DNA from: DASUPK01 sp963804595
Lineage (GTDB): Bacteria > Actinomycetota > Thermoleophilia > Solirubrobacterales > 70-9
Length of the DNA stretch: 64,000 bases
NCBI GenBank assembly: GCA_963804595.1
Contig: CAWDQZ010000008.1
Span: forward strand, 219,350 to 283,349
Direction: 5' to 3'
The notes beneath the pieces are model-generated. The model was not told the origin of the DNA. It worked only from the letters and a program-made list of their open reading frames with translations, and ran no database searches. A program made the position numbers and the translations under genes. Positions 50,946-58,738 of this stretch are shown one piece after another. Positions within the stretch are counted from its first letter, which is position 1. Each line of letters opens with the position of its first letter.

Positions 50946-51737
50946 TCAGCCGCTGTTGGCGGTGGTCAGACGGACGACGTCGTAGGCGCCGTCGACAACG
51001 AGGTCCGACGTCCCGGGGTCCCCGGAGGCGGGAACCAGCGCTGCGGTGAGCTTCCGGTCCGGCGAGAGCCAGATCTCGTACGTCACCGGCTCGTTGGCCT
51101 CCTCCTCCTCTTCCTCGCGGATGCCCTTCTCGAACCAGTTCGTGGTCGCGGGGACGATCAGCAGTGGCATCAGGAGCGGGACGAGGAGCAGCCGCACCCA
51201 GTCGAAGAGGGTGTTGTCCGCGAAACCGCTCCACTCGATCGGTAGGCGGTAGGCGAAGACGACGAAGACCACGAAGCCCGCAACCGCCGCCGAGAGCAGC
51301 CACCGATGCCATGGCTGGATCGTTCGCTCCGCCGTCCAGAACTTGACCGTCACGATGACGATGGGCAGCAGCAGTACCTCGAACCAGTCCCACAGCGTGT
51401 TGCCGGCGAACCCGGTCCAGGCCCACTGGAGCCAGTATGCGAGGAACACGAATACGGCGAACCCCGCCGCTGCGGCGATCAGCGGCCCGCGTCGGGTCCC
51501 CGCCATCCGGCTGTGGGACCGAAGCCACAGCGGCAGGGTCGCCAGCGCCAACGGGAGGGCCAGGAGCTTGAGCCAGGCCCACAGCGTGGCGTTGGCGGTC
51601 AGTCCGGTCCATGACCAGCCTTGGCCGTAGCCGCCCCACACGACGACGACCACTGCGGCGGTGGTGCTGCAGCCAGGCCAGGCCTTTCCTTCCGCCCTGT
51701 AGACGGCCACTCGGACTGGATGTAGTCGAGCCAGCAC
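50946..51737 (-). CDS. Membrane protein with three internal WxxTGF repeats
   Basis: A 263-residue integral membrane protein with about seven helices. A motif W-x-(W)-T/S-G-(F/L)-x-x-N-x-T-L-(W/F)-x-W recurs three times (GWSWTGLTANATLWAWL, WAWTGFAGNTLWDWF and IEWSGFADNTLFDWV), each followed by a hydrophobic helix. A soluble acidic EEEEEEAN segment and a beta-like tail end the protein. I do not know the function. The start is uncertain: GTG 51737 opens the frame, but the upstream 60 bases contain the damaged tail of the YCII gene in other frames. Confidence 0.65.
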   Translation of the reverse strand: MLARLHPVRVAVYRAEGKAWPGCSTTAAVVVVVWGGYGQGWSWTGLTANATLWAWLKLLALPLALATLPLWLRSHSRMAGTRRGPLIAAAAGFAVFVFLAYWLQWAWTGFAGNTLWDWFEVLLLPIVIVTVKFWTAERTIQPWHRWLLSAAVAGFVVFVVFAYRLPIEWSGFADNTLFDWVRLLLVPLLMPLLIVPATTNWFEKGIREEEEEEANEPVTYEIWLSPDRKLTAALVPASGDPGTSDLVVDGAYDVVRLTTANSG

Positions 51738-51837
51738 TCCGGCGCGGTGCGGACGAAGACCGGTGCACCTCCTGCGGCCAGCCGGCTATCCGCCATGAGC
51801 GATCCGAGCCGGCCCCAGTACCAGGGCCGCGGCGTCG

Positions 51838-52104
51838 TCAGGCCGACGTGCACACGCCGCGAACCACGCCGAGATGCTCCTTGGTCTCCACGAACGGGCC
51901 GTCCGTGAACAGCGGCGTGCCGCTGCTCGGGTCCACGCTGCAGACCACCGTCGACGCGTCCAGAGCGCCGTCGCTGAAGACGAACACCCCGGCGGCCGTC
52001 ATCTCGTCGCACACAGCCCGACCGGCCCTGCCCGCTTCGCGGAGCTGCTCCGGCGTCAGGTCCGGAACCCACTCGTCGTTGAAGGCGATCAGGTACAACG
52101 CCAT
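51838..52104 (-). pseudogene. YCII (DGPF-type) domain protein, damaged 3' half
   Basis: The first 80 residues are an intact YCII-like domain: MALYLIAFNDEWVPDLTPEQ, then DGALDASTVVCSVDPSSG and DGPFVETKEHLG, typical of a roughly 110-residue family with an as yet undefined role. The frame then ends early at 51838. The remaining family features appear in all three frames just downstream: DDAAAL one frame on, YWGR in the next, GWPQEV back in the first. At least three indels therefore fall within about 80 bases. GGAGGAG lies seven bases before ATG 52104. The next gene's N-terminus overlaps this damaged zone. The 228 bases above the start, up to the transporter stop at 52333, hold no gene. Confidence 0.7.
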
Positions 52105-52332
52105 GTCCACACTCCTCCGCGTCATCGGGCACCCCGAACGGCTGCCCCGTCACCCTCTCCACGAACGGACACGCGCGAAAAGGACATCTCCGCCACAGCC
52201 ATTTTCGGCCGTTCCGTCCTGTCCATGGTCCGACTCCCGGCTCAAGGCTGGAACTCGTCGAGCACGGAGGCAGATCCTCCTCCGGCGCATCACACCGGAG
52301 TCCCGCCCTGTCATCCCCAGGTATGAGGTCCG

Positions 52333-53855
52333 TCAGCCGGTCGAGGCGCGGCGCGGCCGGAGCAGCCACCAACCCGCTACGGCGGCGACGAGGAGGACGG
52401 CCGAGGCCACGATCATGGCGACGGTGAAGCCGTGCACGTATGCGTCAGCGGCGGCGTCGACCGCCGCTGTCCGCTGCCCGGGAGTCAGCGCAGCCAGGAG
52501 CGAGTCGGCGTCGTCACCGCCGGCCAGCACGGCGTCGAGCGCCCGGCGGTCAGCCCGGTCGAAGCCGGCGTCCACGGTGTGAAGCAGCTCGGTGCGGGTG
52601 CTGTGCTCGGTGGCGGTGACGACCACGCCCAGCGCGGCGACCCCGAGGACCGCGCCGATCTGCCGGGACTGGGTCGCGAGCGCGGCTGCCAGTCCCCGGG
52701 ACTGCGCGGAGATCGCGCCGACGGCTCCGGCGGTACCCGCGATCGTCGCGACAGGTCGAGCGACCCCGAACGCCAGCAGCGGGACCAGCAGGAGCAGGAT
52801 GACTCGCTCACCGGACAGCAGCCCGATGGCCAGCACCGCTGCGGAAGCCAGGACGAGAGCGCCGACCGTCAGGCCGCGCGTACCACGGCTGTCGGTGGCT
52901 CGACCGACTCGACCCGCCAGGAACGGCGCGAGGGCGACGGCCGGCAGTGACAGGGCGCCGGCAACCGCTGGGGCGAAGCCGAGCACGTGCTGCAGGTACA
53001 ACGTGAAGTACACCGTGAGCCCGAGGATCGCGGACTGGAAGGCCAGCAGCCCGGTCAACGATCCGGCCACCGCGGGGATTCGCAGCAGACGCAGATCGAC
53101 GAGCGGTGAGGACGAACGTCTTTCGACCACAACGAAACCGGCCAGCGCGACGACCGCAACGACGGCCGTCACCACCGTGGCGACCCACCCCAGGTCTGAA
53201 CCTGCAACAGGGCCGTCGTCATCGCGGCCAGCCCGCATACCAGGAGGACCAGACCGCGCAGGTCGATGGCCTCTCGTCGCTGGACGCGCGACTCCGGCAT
53301 CCATCGCACCGCGACCACCAGCACGACGAGGATCGGCAGCAGGTTTATCGCGAAGACGGAACGCCACCCGAAGAGCTGGGTGAGCAGCCCACCGAGCACC
53401 GGCCCGGCGGCCAGGAACACCGTCGCCCCGGTGGAGACGATGCCCAACGCCCAGCCACGGCGTTCCTCAGCCACGACGAGCGTGGCGTTGGCATACCCGA
53501 GGGGGACGATCAGCGCGGCGCCGACCCCCTGCACCCCGCGTCCCCCGATCAGCACACCGGCGGTCGGGGCGAGCGCACACACCGCGGAGCCGACGGCGAA
53601 GATCCCGGCGCCGATCACGAACGTCCGGCGCCGCCCGTGCACGTCCGCGAGCCGGCCCGCAGCCGCCATCAACGACGCCAGGGCCAGCAGGTACGCGCCC
53701 ATGACCCACTGCAGCTCCGTGCTCGACAGGCCCAGATCCGCCTGGATCGCTCGCAGTGCGGTCACGACCGCCGTCTCGTCCAAGAACGCCAGACCCACGG
53801 CCACGCTGGCCACGATCAGCACCGCACGCTGCTGCGTCGTGAGCGCGCTCGGCAC
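52333..53855 (-). pseudogene. DHA2-type MFS exporter, frameshifted
   Basis: The reconstructed protein has about 505 residues with 14 membrane helices. Motif A-like GRLADVHGRRRTFV follows helix 2, GRGVQGVGAALIVPLGYANATLVV is the motif C-like helix, and a late RIPAVAGSLTGLLAFQSAI marks the second half. It is probably a multidrug or metabolite exporter (EmrB/QacA type). The halves are in different frames: at 53185-53192 a G is missing from a G run, and adding it gives ...VQTWGWVATVV.... The ATG at 53855 starts the first half. It lies downstream of no clear regulator gene. Confidence 0.78.
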
Positions 53856-53921
53856 GCGGGCAGCTTATCCAGCGCGGAGTCAGCCCGACGGCGTCGTCGG
53901 CGTCACCCCGATCCCTCGCCG

Positions 53922-54965
53922 CTAGAGCTCCGCGCGCAGGATCGACGCCGCGCCGGCCATGGCCCGCATCTTTCCCTCCGCACTCGCGCGAGGGAGGTAC
54001 TTCATCCCGCAGTCGGTGGCGATGGTGATCCGCTCCGGTGAGGTATAGGGGAAGGCGCGGCGTACCCGATCGGCGACCAGCTCCGCGGACTCGACCTCGT
54101 GGTCGGACAGGTTGATGACGCCGAGAATGATGGTCTTCTCGCTGAGGTCCTTCAGGACGCCGAGATCCAGTCCCGACTGGGCCGTCTCGATCGAGATCTG
54201 GTCGGCCGAGCAGCCGGCCAGCTCGGGGAGGAACGAATACCCCTCGGGCCGTTCATGAATGATCGCGGCGTACCCGAAACAGATGTGCACAGCGGTGCGG
54301 CCGGTGACGCCGTCGAGCGCGGCGTTCAGCGCCGCGAGCCCGTACTCACGGGCCGCCTCGGGCCGGGCCTGCATGTACGGCTCGTCGATCTGGACCAGGT
54401 CAGCGCCGGCCGCGTGCAGGTCCTTGATCTCGGCGTTGACCGCGGCGGCGTAGGCCATGGCCGCCGACGGCAGGTCGGGGTAGTGGTCGTTCTGTGCCTG
54501 CTGCGACATCGTGAAGGGACCGGGCACGGTCATCTTGACGGTGTGGTCGGTGTGCGCCTTGAGGAACGTGACGTCGCGGACGCCGACGGGGTGCGGCCGC
54601 ACGATCGGGCCGGCGATCCGCGGAACCGGGTTCGGATGGCCGCTGCGATCGAGGGCGGTGCCCGGGTTGTCGATGTCGACGCCCTCGAGGGCGGTGGCGA
54701 AGTGGTTGCTGTACGACTCTCGGCGCATCTCACCGTCGGTGATGATGTCGAGTCCCGCCTCCACCTGGGCGCGGATGGCCAGCACCGTGGCGTCGTCCTG
54801 GGCCTGCTCGAGGTACTCCGGGTCGACCCGCCACAGCTCCCTCGCCCGCACCCGCGGAGGGAAGCGGCCGGCGAGCTTGGCCCGGTCGATCAGCCAGTCC
54901 GGCTGGGCGTAGCTGCCCACCAACGAGGTCGGCAGGATCGGCAGCAGGGAGGACGTCGTAGTCAC
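53922..54965 (-). CDS. Cobalamin-independent methionine synthase-like (MetE C-domain) protein
   Basis: A 347-residue single-domain protein with the catalytic half of MetE only: TSLVGSYAQPDWLIDR at the start, VKMTVPGPFTMSQQAQNDHYPD, LVQIDEPYMQARPEA, a zinc His-x-Cys in HICFG and Cys in IATDCGMKYL. It is a short cobalamin-independent methyltransferase that passes a methyl group from an undetermined donor. The GTG at 54965 is the start. It is divergent from a VOC/HxlR operon, with an operator-like palindrome between them, so it is probably regulated by that HxlR protein. Confidence 0.88.
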   Translation of the reverse strand: MTTTSSLLPILPTSLVGSYAQPDWLIDRAKLAGRFPPRVRARELWRVDPEYLEQAQDDATVLAIRAQVEAGLDIITDGEMRRESYSNHFATALEGVDIDNPGTALDRSGHPNPVPRIAGPIVRPHPVGVRDVTFLKAHTDHTVKMTVPGPFTMSQQAQNDHYPDLPSAAMAYAAAVNAEIKDLHAAGADLVQIDEPYMQARPEAAREYGLAALNAALDGVTGRTAVHICFGYAAIIHERPEGYSFLPELAGCSADQISIETAQSGLDLGVLKDLSEKTIILGVINLSDHEVESAELVADRVRRAFPYTSPERITIATDCGMKYLPRASAEGKMRAMAGAASILRAEL

Positions 54966-55010
54966 GCTGCGACTCTAGAACCGCCGCCGCTCGTGATGCG
55001 CTCTCTCCAT

Positions 55011-55027
55011 ACTTGTTTTTTACAAGT
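55011..55027. promoter_or_regulatory. HxlR-type operator palindrome
   Basis: acttgt-ttttt-acaagt is a perfect 6-5-6 inverted repeat in an unusually AT-rich 30-bp patch between the MetE-like gene (leftward) and the VOC-HxlR genes (rightward). Inverted repeats with ACTT/AAGT arms are typical of HxlR-family sites, and the HxlR gene is in the rightward operon. Confidence 0.6.
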
Positions 55028-55085
55028 GAATGCGCCACGATCGTGAGTTGTAGGCATACCGAAAACCCATGGAAGGACAACCACG

Positions 55086-55520
55086 ATGACGGCGATGTTC
55101 GTCAACCTGCCGGTGAGCGACCTGGAGCGGAGCAAGGCGTTCTACTCGGCGGTCGGCTTCACCATCAACCCGCGCTTCACCGATCACAACGCCGCGTGCA
55201 TCGTCGTCGAGGAGGACCACAGCGCCCTCATGCTCCTGATGCGCGACTACTTCCAGACCTTCACCGAGCGGCCGATCGCCGACCCGGCCACGACAGTGGT
55301 GACCGTCACCGCGATCTTCCTCGACACCCGGGAGGCGGTCGACGCTGCCGTCGGGAACGGCCTCGCCGCGGGTGGTTCGGAGGTGCAGCCCCCCGCTGAC
55401 TACGGCTTCATGTACCAGCGACAGCTCACCGACCCCGACGGCCACGTCCTCGAGCTCGGCTACATGGACGCGGCCGCCGCGGAGAACGGCCCGGAGGCCT
55501 TCATGAGCCAGCAGGCCTGA
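55086..55520 (+). CDS. VOC-family (PhnB-like) protein
   Basis: A 144-residue VOC protein: AMFVNLPVSDLERSKAFYSAVGFTINPRF, then ALMLLMRDYFQTF and GFMYQRQLTDPDGHVLELGY, whose Glu and His fit metal-binding positions of bleomycin-resistance or glyoxalase-like proteins. It may bind or detoxify a small molecule. Its stop is followed five bases later by the HxlR gene start, so the two form an operon behind a palindromic operator. Confidence 0.87.
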   Translation: MTAMFVNLPVSDLERSKAFYSAVGFTINPRFTDHNAACIVVEEDHSALMLLMRDYFQTFTERPIADPATTVVTVTAIFLDTREAVDAAVGNGLAAGGSEVQPPADYGFMYQRQLTDPDGHVLELGYMDAAAAENGPEAFMSQQA

Positions 55521-55525
55521 GCTCG

Positions 55526-56167
55526 ATGGCCGCCCGCGACTACGGGCAGTACGGCGGCCTCACCCAGGCCCTGGAGCTCGTGGGCGAGCGCTGGGCCCTG
55601 CTCATCGTCCGCGACCTGCTCGTCGGGCCGCGGCGCTACGGAGAGCTCGCCGCCGGGCTTCCTCGGATCCCGAGCAACATCCTGGCGGCGCGACTCAAGG
55701 AGCTGCAGGCAGCCGGTGTCATCCGCCGGATGCCGCGCTCGCGCATCATCGTCTACGAGCTGACGCCGTACGGCCACGAGCTCGAGCCGGTCGTGCTCGC
55801 GCTCGGTGCCTGGGGCTTCAAGGCGATGGGCGATCCGCGGGAGGGGCAGGTCATCACCCCCGACTCCATGACCATGGAGCTCCGCACGGCTTTCCGGCCG
55901 CAGGTCGCGGCGAACCTGCCGGCGACGGCGTATGCGGCCCATTTCGGTCCCGCCGAGCTGCTCATCCGAGTGGACGGGTCCACCCTCGACGTGACCCGCG
56001 GGGACGGACCGGTCGATCTCGCCTTCGCCGCCACTCCTGGCATCCGCCGGCTCATCTCCGGCGACCTGGCCCCCGACCGCGCGATCGCCACGGGCGTGGT
56101 CGAGGTGCTGCGCGGTCGCGGCGTCCTTCTCGGCCGCTTCGCGAGCACCTTCCACCTGGCCGCCTGA
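55526..56167 (+). CDS. HxlR-family transcriptional regulator with C-terminal sterol-carrier-like domain
   Basis: A 213-residue protein. Residues 10-100 form an HxlR winged helix (LVGERWALLIVRDLLVGPRRYGELAAGLPRIPSNILAARLKELQAAG), and the last 100 residues look like an SCP2-type lipid-binding domain. HxlR proteins sense electrophiles or small molecules and repress adjacent genes. Its own operon begins with the VOC gene five bases upstream, and a palindrome lies before that, so autoregulation and control of the divergent MetE-like gene are likely. Confidence 0.85.
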   Translation: MAARDYGQYGGLTQALELVGERWALLIVRDLLVGPRRYGELAAGLPRIPSNILAARLKELQAAGVIRRMPRSRIIVYELTPYGHELEPVVLALGAWGFKAMGDPREGQVITPDSMTMELRTAFRPQVAANLPATAYAAHFGPAELLIRVDGSTLDVTRGDGPVDLAFAATPGIRRLISGDLAPDRAIATGVVEVLRGRGVLLGRFASTFHLAA

Positions 56168-56210
56168 CCCGGGTGCGAGACGGATGCCCGGGCATTGAGG
56201 CGTCCGGGTC
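56166..56210. terminator. Weak hairpin between hxlR and tRNA-Gly
   Basis: gacccgg (56166-56172) and ccgggtc (56204-56210) enclose a perfect 12-base palindrome atgcccgggcat (56184-56195). It lies between the HxlR gene end and the tRNA-Gly 3' end on the opposite strand and could stop both transcripts. Confidence 0.3.
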
Positions 56211-56220
56211 ACTGATGTGG

Positions 56221-56294
56221 TGGAGCGGGCGACGAGAATCGAACTCGCGTAGCCAGTTTGGAAGACTGGGGCTCTACCATTGAGCTACGCCCGC
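56221..56294 (-). tRNA. tRNA-Gly(TCC)
   Basis: Read on the minus strand it folds as a normal cloverleaf: acceptor gcgggcg (56294 down) pairs with cgcccgc before an encoded CCA (56223-56221), the D arm is agctcaatggtagagc, the anticodon loop is cttccaa with TCC at positions 34-36, and the T arm is gttcgattc. It faces away from the tRNA-Pro gene about 107 bases off. GGA codons are the target; such codons are rare in this genome. Confidence 0.95.
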
Positions 56295-56400
56295 GCGGCG
56301 TCCCGCGAGGCGTGCAGCGTGCTCGACCGGCGGGTTCGGGGCGTTAGCCTAATGCCCGCTCTCGCACGGCACCGAATCGTCGGACCGCACCGCGGGGCGA

Positions 56401-56474
56401 CGGGGTATGGCGCAGCTTGGTAGCGCGTCCGCTTTGGGAGCGGAAGGCCGCAGGTTCAAATCCTGTTACCCCGA
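56401..56474 (+). tRNA. tRNA-Pro(TGG)
   Basis: Cloverleaf: acceptor cggggta/taccccg with A at 73 (56474), D arm with cgcagcttggtagcgc, anticodon stem tccgc/gcgga around loop tttggga whose 34-36 are TGG, variable loop and T arm gttcaaatc. No CCA is encoded. It reads CCN proline codons such as CCA. It is divergent from tRNA-Gly and upstream of the leftward membrane protein gene. Confidence 0.95.
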
Positions 56475-56524
56475 CTTACCTCGACCCGGGTCACCCGCGT
56501 CGGCGGCCGGAAGGCCCGGCTGGC

Positions 56525-57058
56525 TCAGCCGAGGTCGGTGACCGGACCGTCCTGGGGGCCACGGAAGCCGAGCATCTCGCGGAGCCCGGTGCGCGCGCCG
56601 TCCCGCTCGAGGCCGGTGACGACGCGGTCGACCGACCGCTCCGACGGCCAGACGTGGATCATCAGCAGCAGGATCGAGACCGAGGCGCCGACGTCGTAGA
56701 TGATCACCGTCTTGGCGATGAAGGCCAGCAGGATCCCGATGACCGCGACCGACTCGGCGATCGCCAGGCGGCGCATCAGCGACGACTGGAACTGCTTCAT
56801 CCCCTCCTGGCGCGCCGCGTCCTCGCTCTGGTTCGCGTCGACCGCCTTGACCCGGTAGCCCACGCTCTCGATGAGGAAGTAGGCCCCGGCCCCGAGGAAG
56901 AGCAGGAGGGCCACCGAGAGCAGCGGCGGGGGGCCCAGGCCGAGGACGAACATCAGCGCGACGGCCATGAGGAACAGCGCGCCGATCACCGCGCCGACCA
57001 GGAAGCGCAGGGTCTGCATGGCGGGGCTCTTCTGTGGCCTCTTCGCTGGCGTGCTCAC
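56525..57058 (-). CDS. Uncharacterised two-to-four-helix membrane protein
   Basis: A 177-residue protein with two hydrophobic segments near residues 18-40 and 45-66, a charged middle (VDANQSEDAARQEGMKQFQSS), and a second hydrophobic pair around 95-135. I do not recognise a named family. A TACGGT -10 box ends six bases before the GTG at 57058, so it is probably leaderless. It shares a 179-bp intergenic region with the tig gene, which is divergent. Loop charge suggests a cytosolic N-terminus. Confidence 0.65.
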   Translation of the reverse strand: MSTPAKRPQKSPAMQTLRFLVGAVIGALFLMAVALMFVLGLGPPPLLSVALLLFLGAGAYFLIESVGYRVKAVDANQSEDAARQEGMKQFQSSLMRRLAIAESVAVIGILLAFIAKTVIIYDVGASVSILLLMIHVWPSERSVDRVVTGLERDGARTGLREMLGFRGPQDGPVTDLG

Positions 57059-57064
57059 GCCCCC

Positions 57065-57070
57065 ACCGTA
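57065..57070 (-). promoter_or_regulatory. -10 box of the membrane protein gene
   Basis: TACGGT on the minus strand stands six bases before the GTG at 57058 with no ribosome binding site between. Confidence 0.45.
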
Positions 57071-57080
57071 TCCGCGCGAT

Positions 57081-57109
57081 TAAGCGGCAGGGCGCGAGGC
57101 GGCTAGCAT
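57081..57109 (+). promoter_or_regulatory. Probable tig promoter
   Basis: TAGCAT (57104-57109) fits the -10 consensus, and a weak -35-like taagcg (57081-57086) lies 17 bases upstream. Transcription from about 57116 would give a leader of roughly 120 bases before the tig start, long enough for regulation, though I see no riboswitch motif. Confidence 0.4.
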
Positions 57110-57237
57110 GGGCCCTTGGTCGCCGGCGCCAACGCCGCGTGCCAGCGGGCAGGCCCCGCGCACGCGCAGAGTCCTACGCCACAGCGCCCAGCGACCCACC
57201 AGCGCACACCGTCCGCCGACATGCCCGGAGATCCGCA

Positions 57238-58611
57238 GTGAAGAGTGCCCTCGAGTCCGTGAACCCGACCCGGGTCAAGATGACCGTCGAGGTGTCGTAC
57301 GAGGAGCTGAAACCCAGCCTCGACGCGGCATACAAGACCATCGGCCAGCAGATCCAGGTGCCCGGGTTCCGCAAGGGCAAGGTCCCGACGCGGATCATCG
57401 ACCAGCGGGTCGGCCGGGGTGCCGTGCTGCAGGAGGCCGTCAACGAGGCGCTCCCGCAGTTCTACGGCCAGGCCGTGGACGAGAACAACGTGCGCCCGCT
57501 CGGGCAGCCCGAGGTCGACATCACCGAGGTGCCGGCCGAGGAGGGCCAGGACCTGAAGTTCACCGCCGAGGTGGACGTCCGGCCCGAGATCGAGCTGCCC
57601 GACTACTCGAACATCACCGTCGAGGTCGACCCGGTGGTCGCCGACGACGACGAGGTGGCGGAGCGGATCACCGCCCTGCAGCAGCGGTTCGGGACGCTGA
57701 AGGGCGTCGAGCGACCCGCGCAGGAGGGGGACTTCGTCTCCATCGACCTCTCCGCGACGATCGAGGGCGAGGAGATCGACTCGGTCAACGGGGTCTCCTA
57801 CGAGGTCGGCACGAACAACATGATCGAGGGCATCGACGAGGCGCTCGTCGGGATGTCGGCCGGGGAGACCAAGGAGTTCTCCGCGCCGCTCGCCGGCGGC
57901 GACCGCGAGGGCCAGGTGGCCGAGTGCGTCGTCAGCGTCCAGTCGGTCAAGGAGCGCGAGCTGCCCGAGCTCGACGACGACTTCGCCCAGCTGGCCTCCG
58001 AGTTCGACACCCTTGACGAGCTGCGCGCCGACGTCGTGCAGCAGGTCGAGCAGTCGAAGCGGTTCGAGCAGGGCGTCCAGGCCCGCGACAAGGTTCTCGA
58101 GCAGCTGCTCGAGGCCACCGAGGTCCCGATCCCCGAGGGGATCGTCGAGGCCGAGGTCCACTCCCACCTCGAGGGCGAGAACCGCCTCGAGGACGACGAG
58201 CACCGCGCCGAGGTCGACGAGTCGACCCGCAAGGCCCTGCGCGCCCAGCTCCTCCTCGACGCGATCGTCGAGAAGGAGGAGATCCGGGTGGAGCAGCCGG
58301 AGCTCATCGAGTACATCGTCATGTCGGCCCAGCAGTACGGCATGGACCCGAACGAGTTCGCCCAGAACATCGACCAGCAGGGCCAGGTCCCCGCGATGGT
58401 CGCGGAGGTGGCGCGGCGCAAGGCGCTCGCCTACGTGCTGGAGCAGGCGTCGGTCGTCGACACCGACGGCACCGTGATCGACCTCGACGCGGCGGTGCCC
58501 CAGAGCGAGTCCGAGGCGGAGGGCGACGCCGAGTCGGAGTTCGACACGGAGGTCGTCGAGGTGACGGCCGAGGACGCGCCCGCCGACGAGGACGCGACCG
58601 CCAAGGCCTGA
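57238..58611 (+). CDS. tig: Trigger factor chaperone
   Basis: A 457-residue ribosome-associated chaperone and peptidyl-prolyl isomerase. The ribosome-docking signature GFRKGKVP lies near residue 42; the FKBP-like domain (EGDFVSIDLSATIEGEEID) covers about 150-240; helical arms follow, ending in an acidic tail rich in Glu/Asp. The GTG at 57238 has GGAG nine bases upstream and reads MKSALESVNPTRVKMTVEV, the usual actinobacterial start. It folds nascent chains and stands upstream of the clpP1P2-clpX genes, the common actinobacterial order, here with a secreted protein gene between. A 14-bp duplication spans its stop. Confidence 0.96.
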   Translation: MKSALESVNPTRVKMTVEVSYEELKPSLDAAYKTIGQQIQVPGFRKGKVPTRIIDQRVGRGAVLQEAVNEALPQFYGQAVDENNVRPLGQPEVDITEVPAEEGQDLKFTAEVDVRPEIELPDYSNITVEVDPVVADDDEVAERITALQQRFGTLKGVERPAQEGDFVSIDLSATIEGEEIDSVNGVSYEVGTNNMIEGIDEALVGMSAGETKEFSAPLAGGDREGQVAECVVSVQSVKERELPELDDDFAQLASEFDTLDELRADVVQQVEQSKRFEQGVQARDKVLEQLLEATEVPIPEGIVEAEVHSHLEGENRLEDDEHRAEVDESTRKALRAQLLLDAIVEKEEIRVEQPELIEYIVMSAQQYGMDPNEFAQNIDQQGQVPAMVAEVARRKALAYVLEQASVVDTDGTVIDLDAAVPQSESEAEGDAESEFDTEVVEVTAEDAPADEDATAKA

Positions 58612-58630
58612 CCGCCAAGGCCTGACCGCC
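58596..58630 (+). repeat. 14-bp tandem duplication over the tig stop codon
   Basis: gaccgccaaggcct occurs at 58596-58609 and 58610-58623, and a partial third copy gaccgcc follows. The tig TGA (58609-58611) sits at the junction of the first two. The pattern probably arose by slippage and adds no coding sequence. Confidence 0.7.
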
Positions 58631-58652
58631 GGGAGTTGTGGACAGCCCTGGC

Positions 58653-58670
58653 GGCCGGCGAAAACCGGCC
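58653..58670 (+). terminator. Short hairpin after tig
   Basis: ggccgg-cgaaaa-ccggcc is a perfect 6-bp stem with a 6-base loop after the tig stop. No T run follows, and the -10 box of the next gene abuts it, so it may act as a weak attenuator rather than a true terminator. Confidence 0.35.
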
Positions 58671-58676
58671 TAGACT
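58671..58676 (+). promoter_or_regulatory. -10 box of the secreted protein gene
   Basis: TAGACT fits TANNNT and would place the transcript start near 58683, about 56 bases before the ATG at 58739. No clear -35 is seen. Confidence 0.4.
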
Positions 58677-58738
58677 GGGCTTTTCGGCTCGGACCCCGCC
58701 GGGCCCCTCGACTGTGCTCCCAGCACGAAGCAGGCACG

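Noticed and set aside
57110..57237. Riboswitch in the tig leader
   Set aside because: I see no conserved aptamer motif; the leader is only GC-rich.
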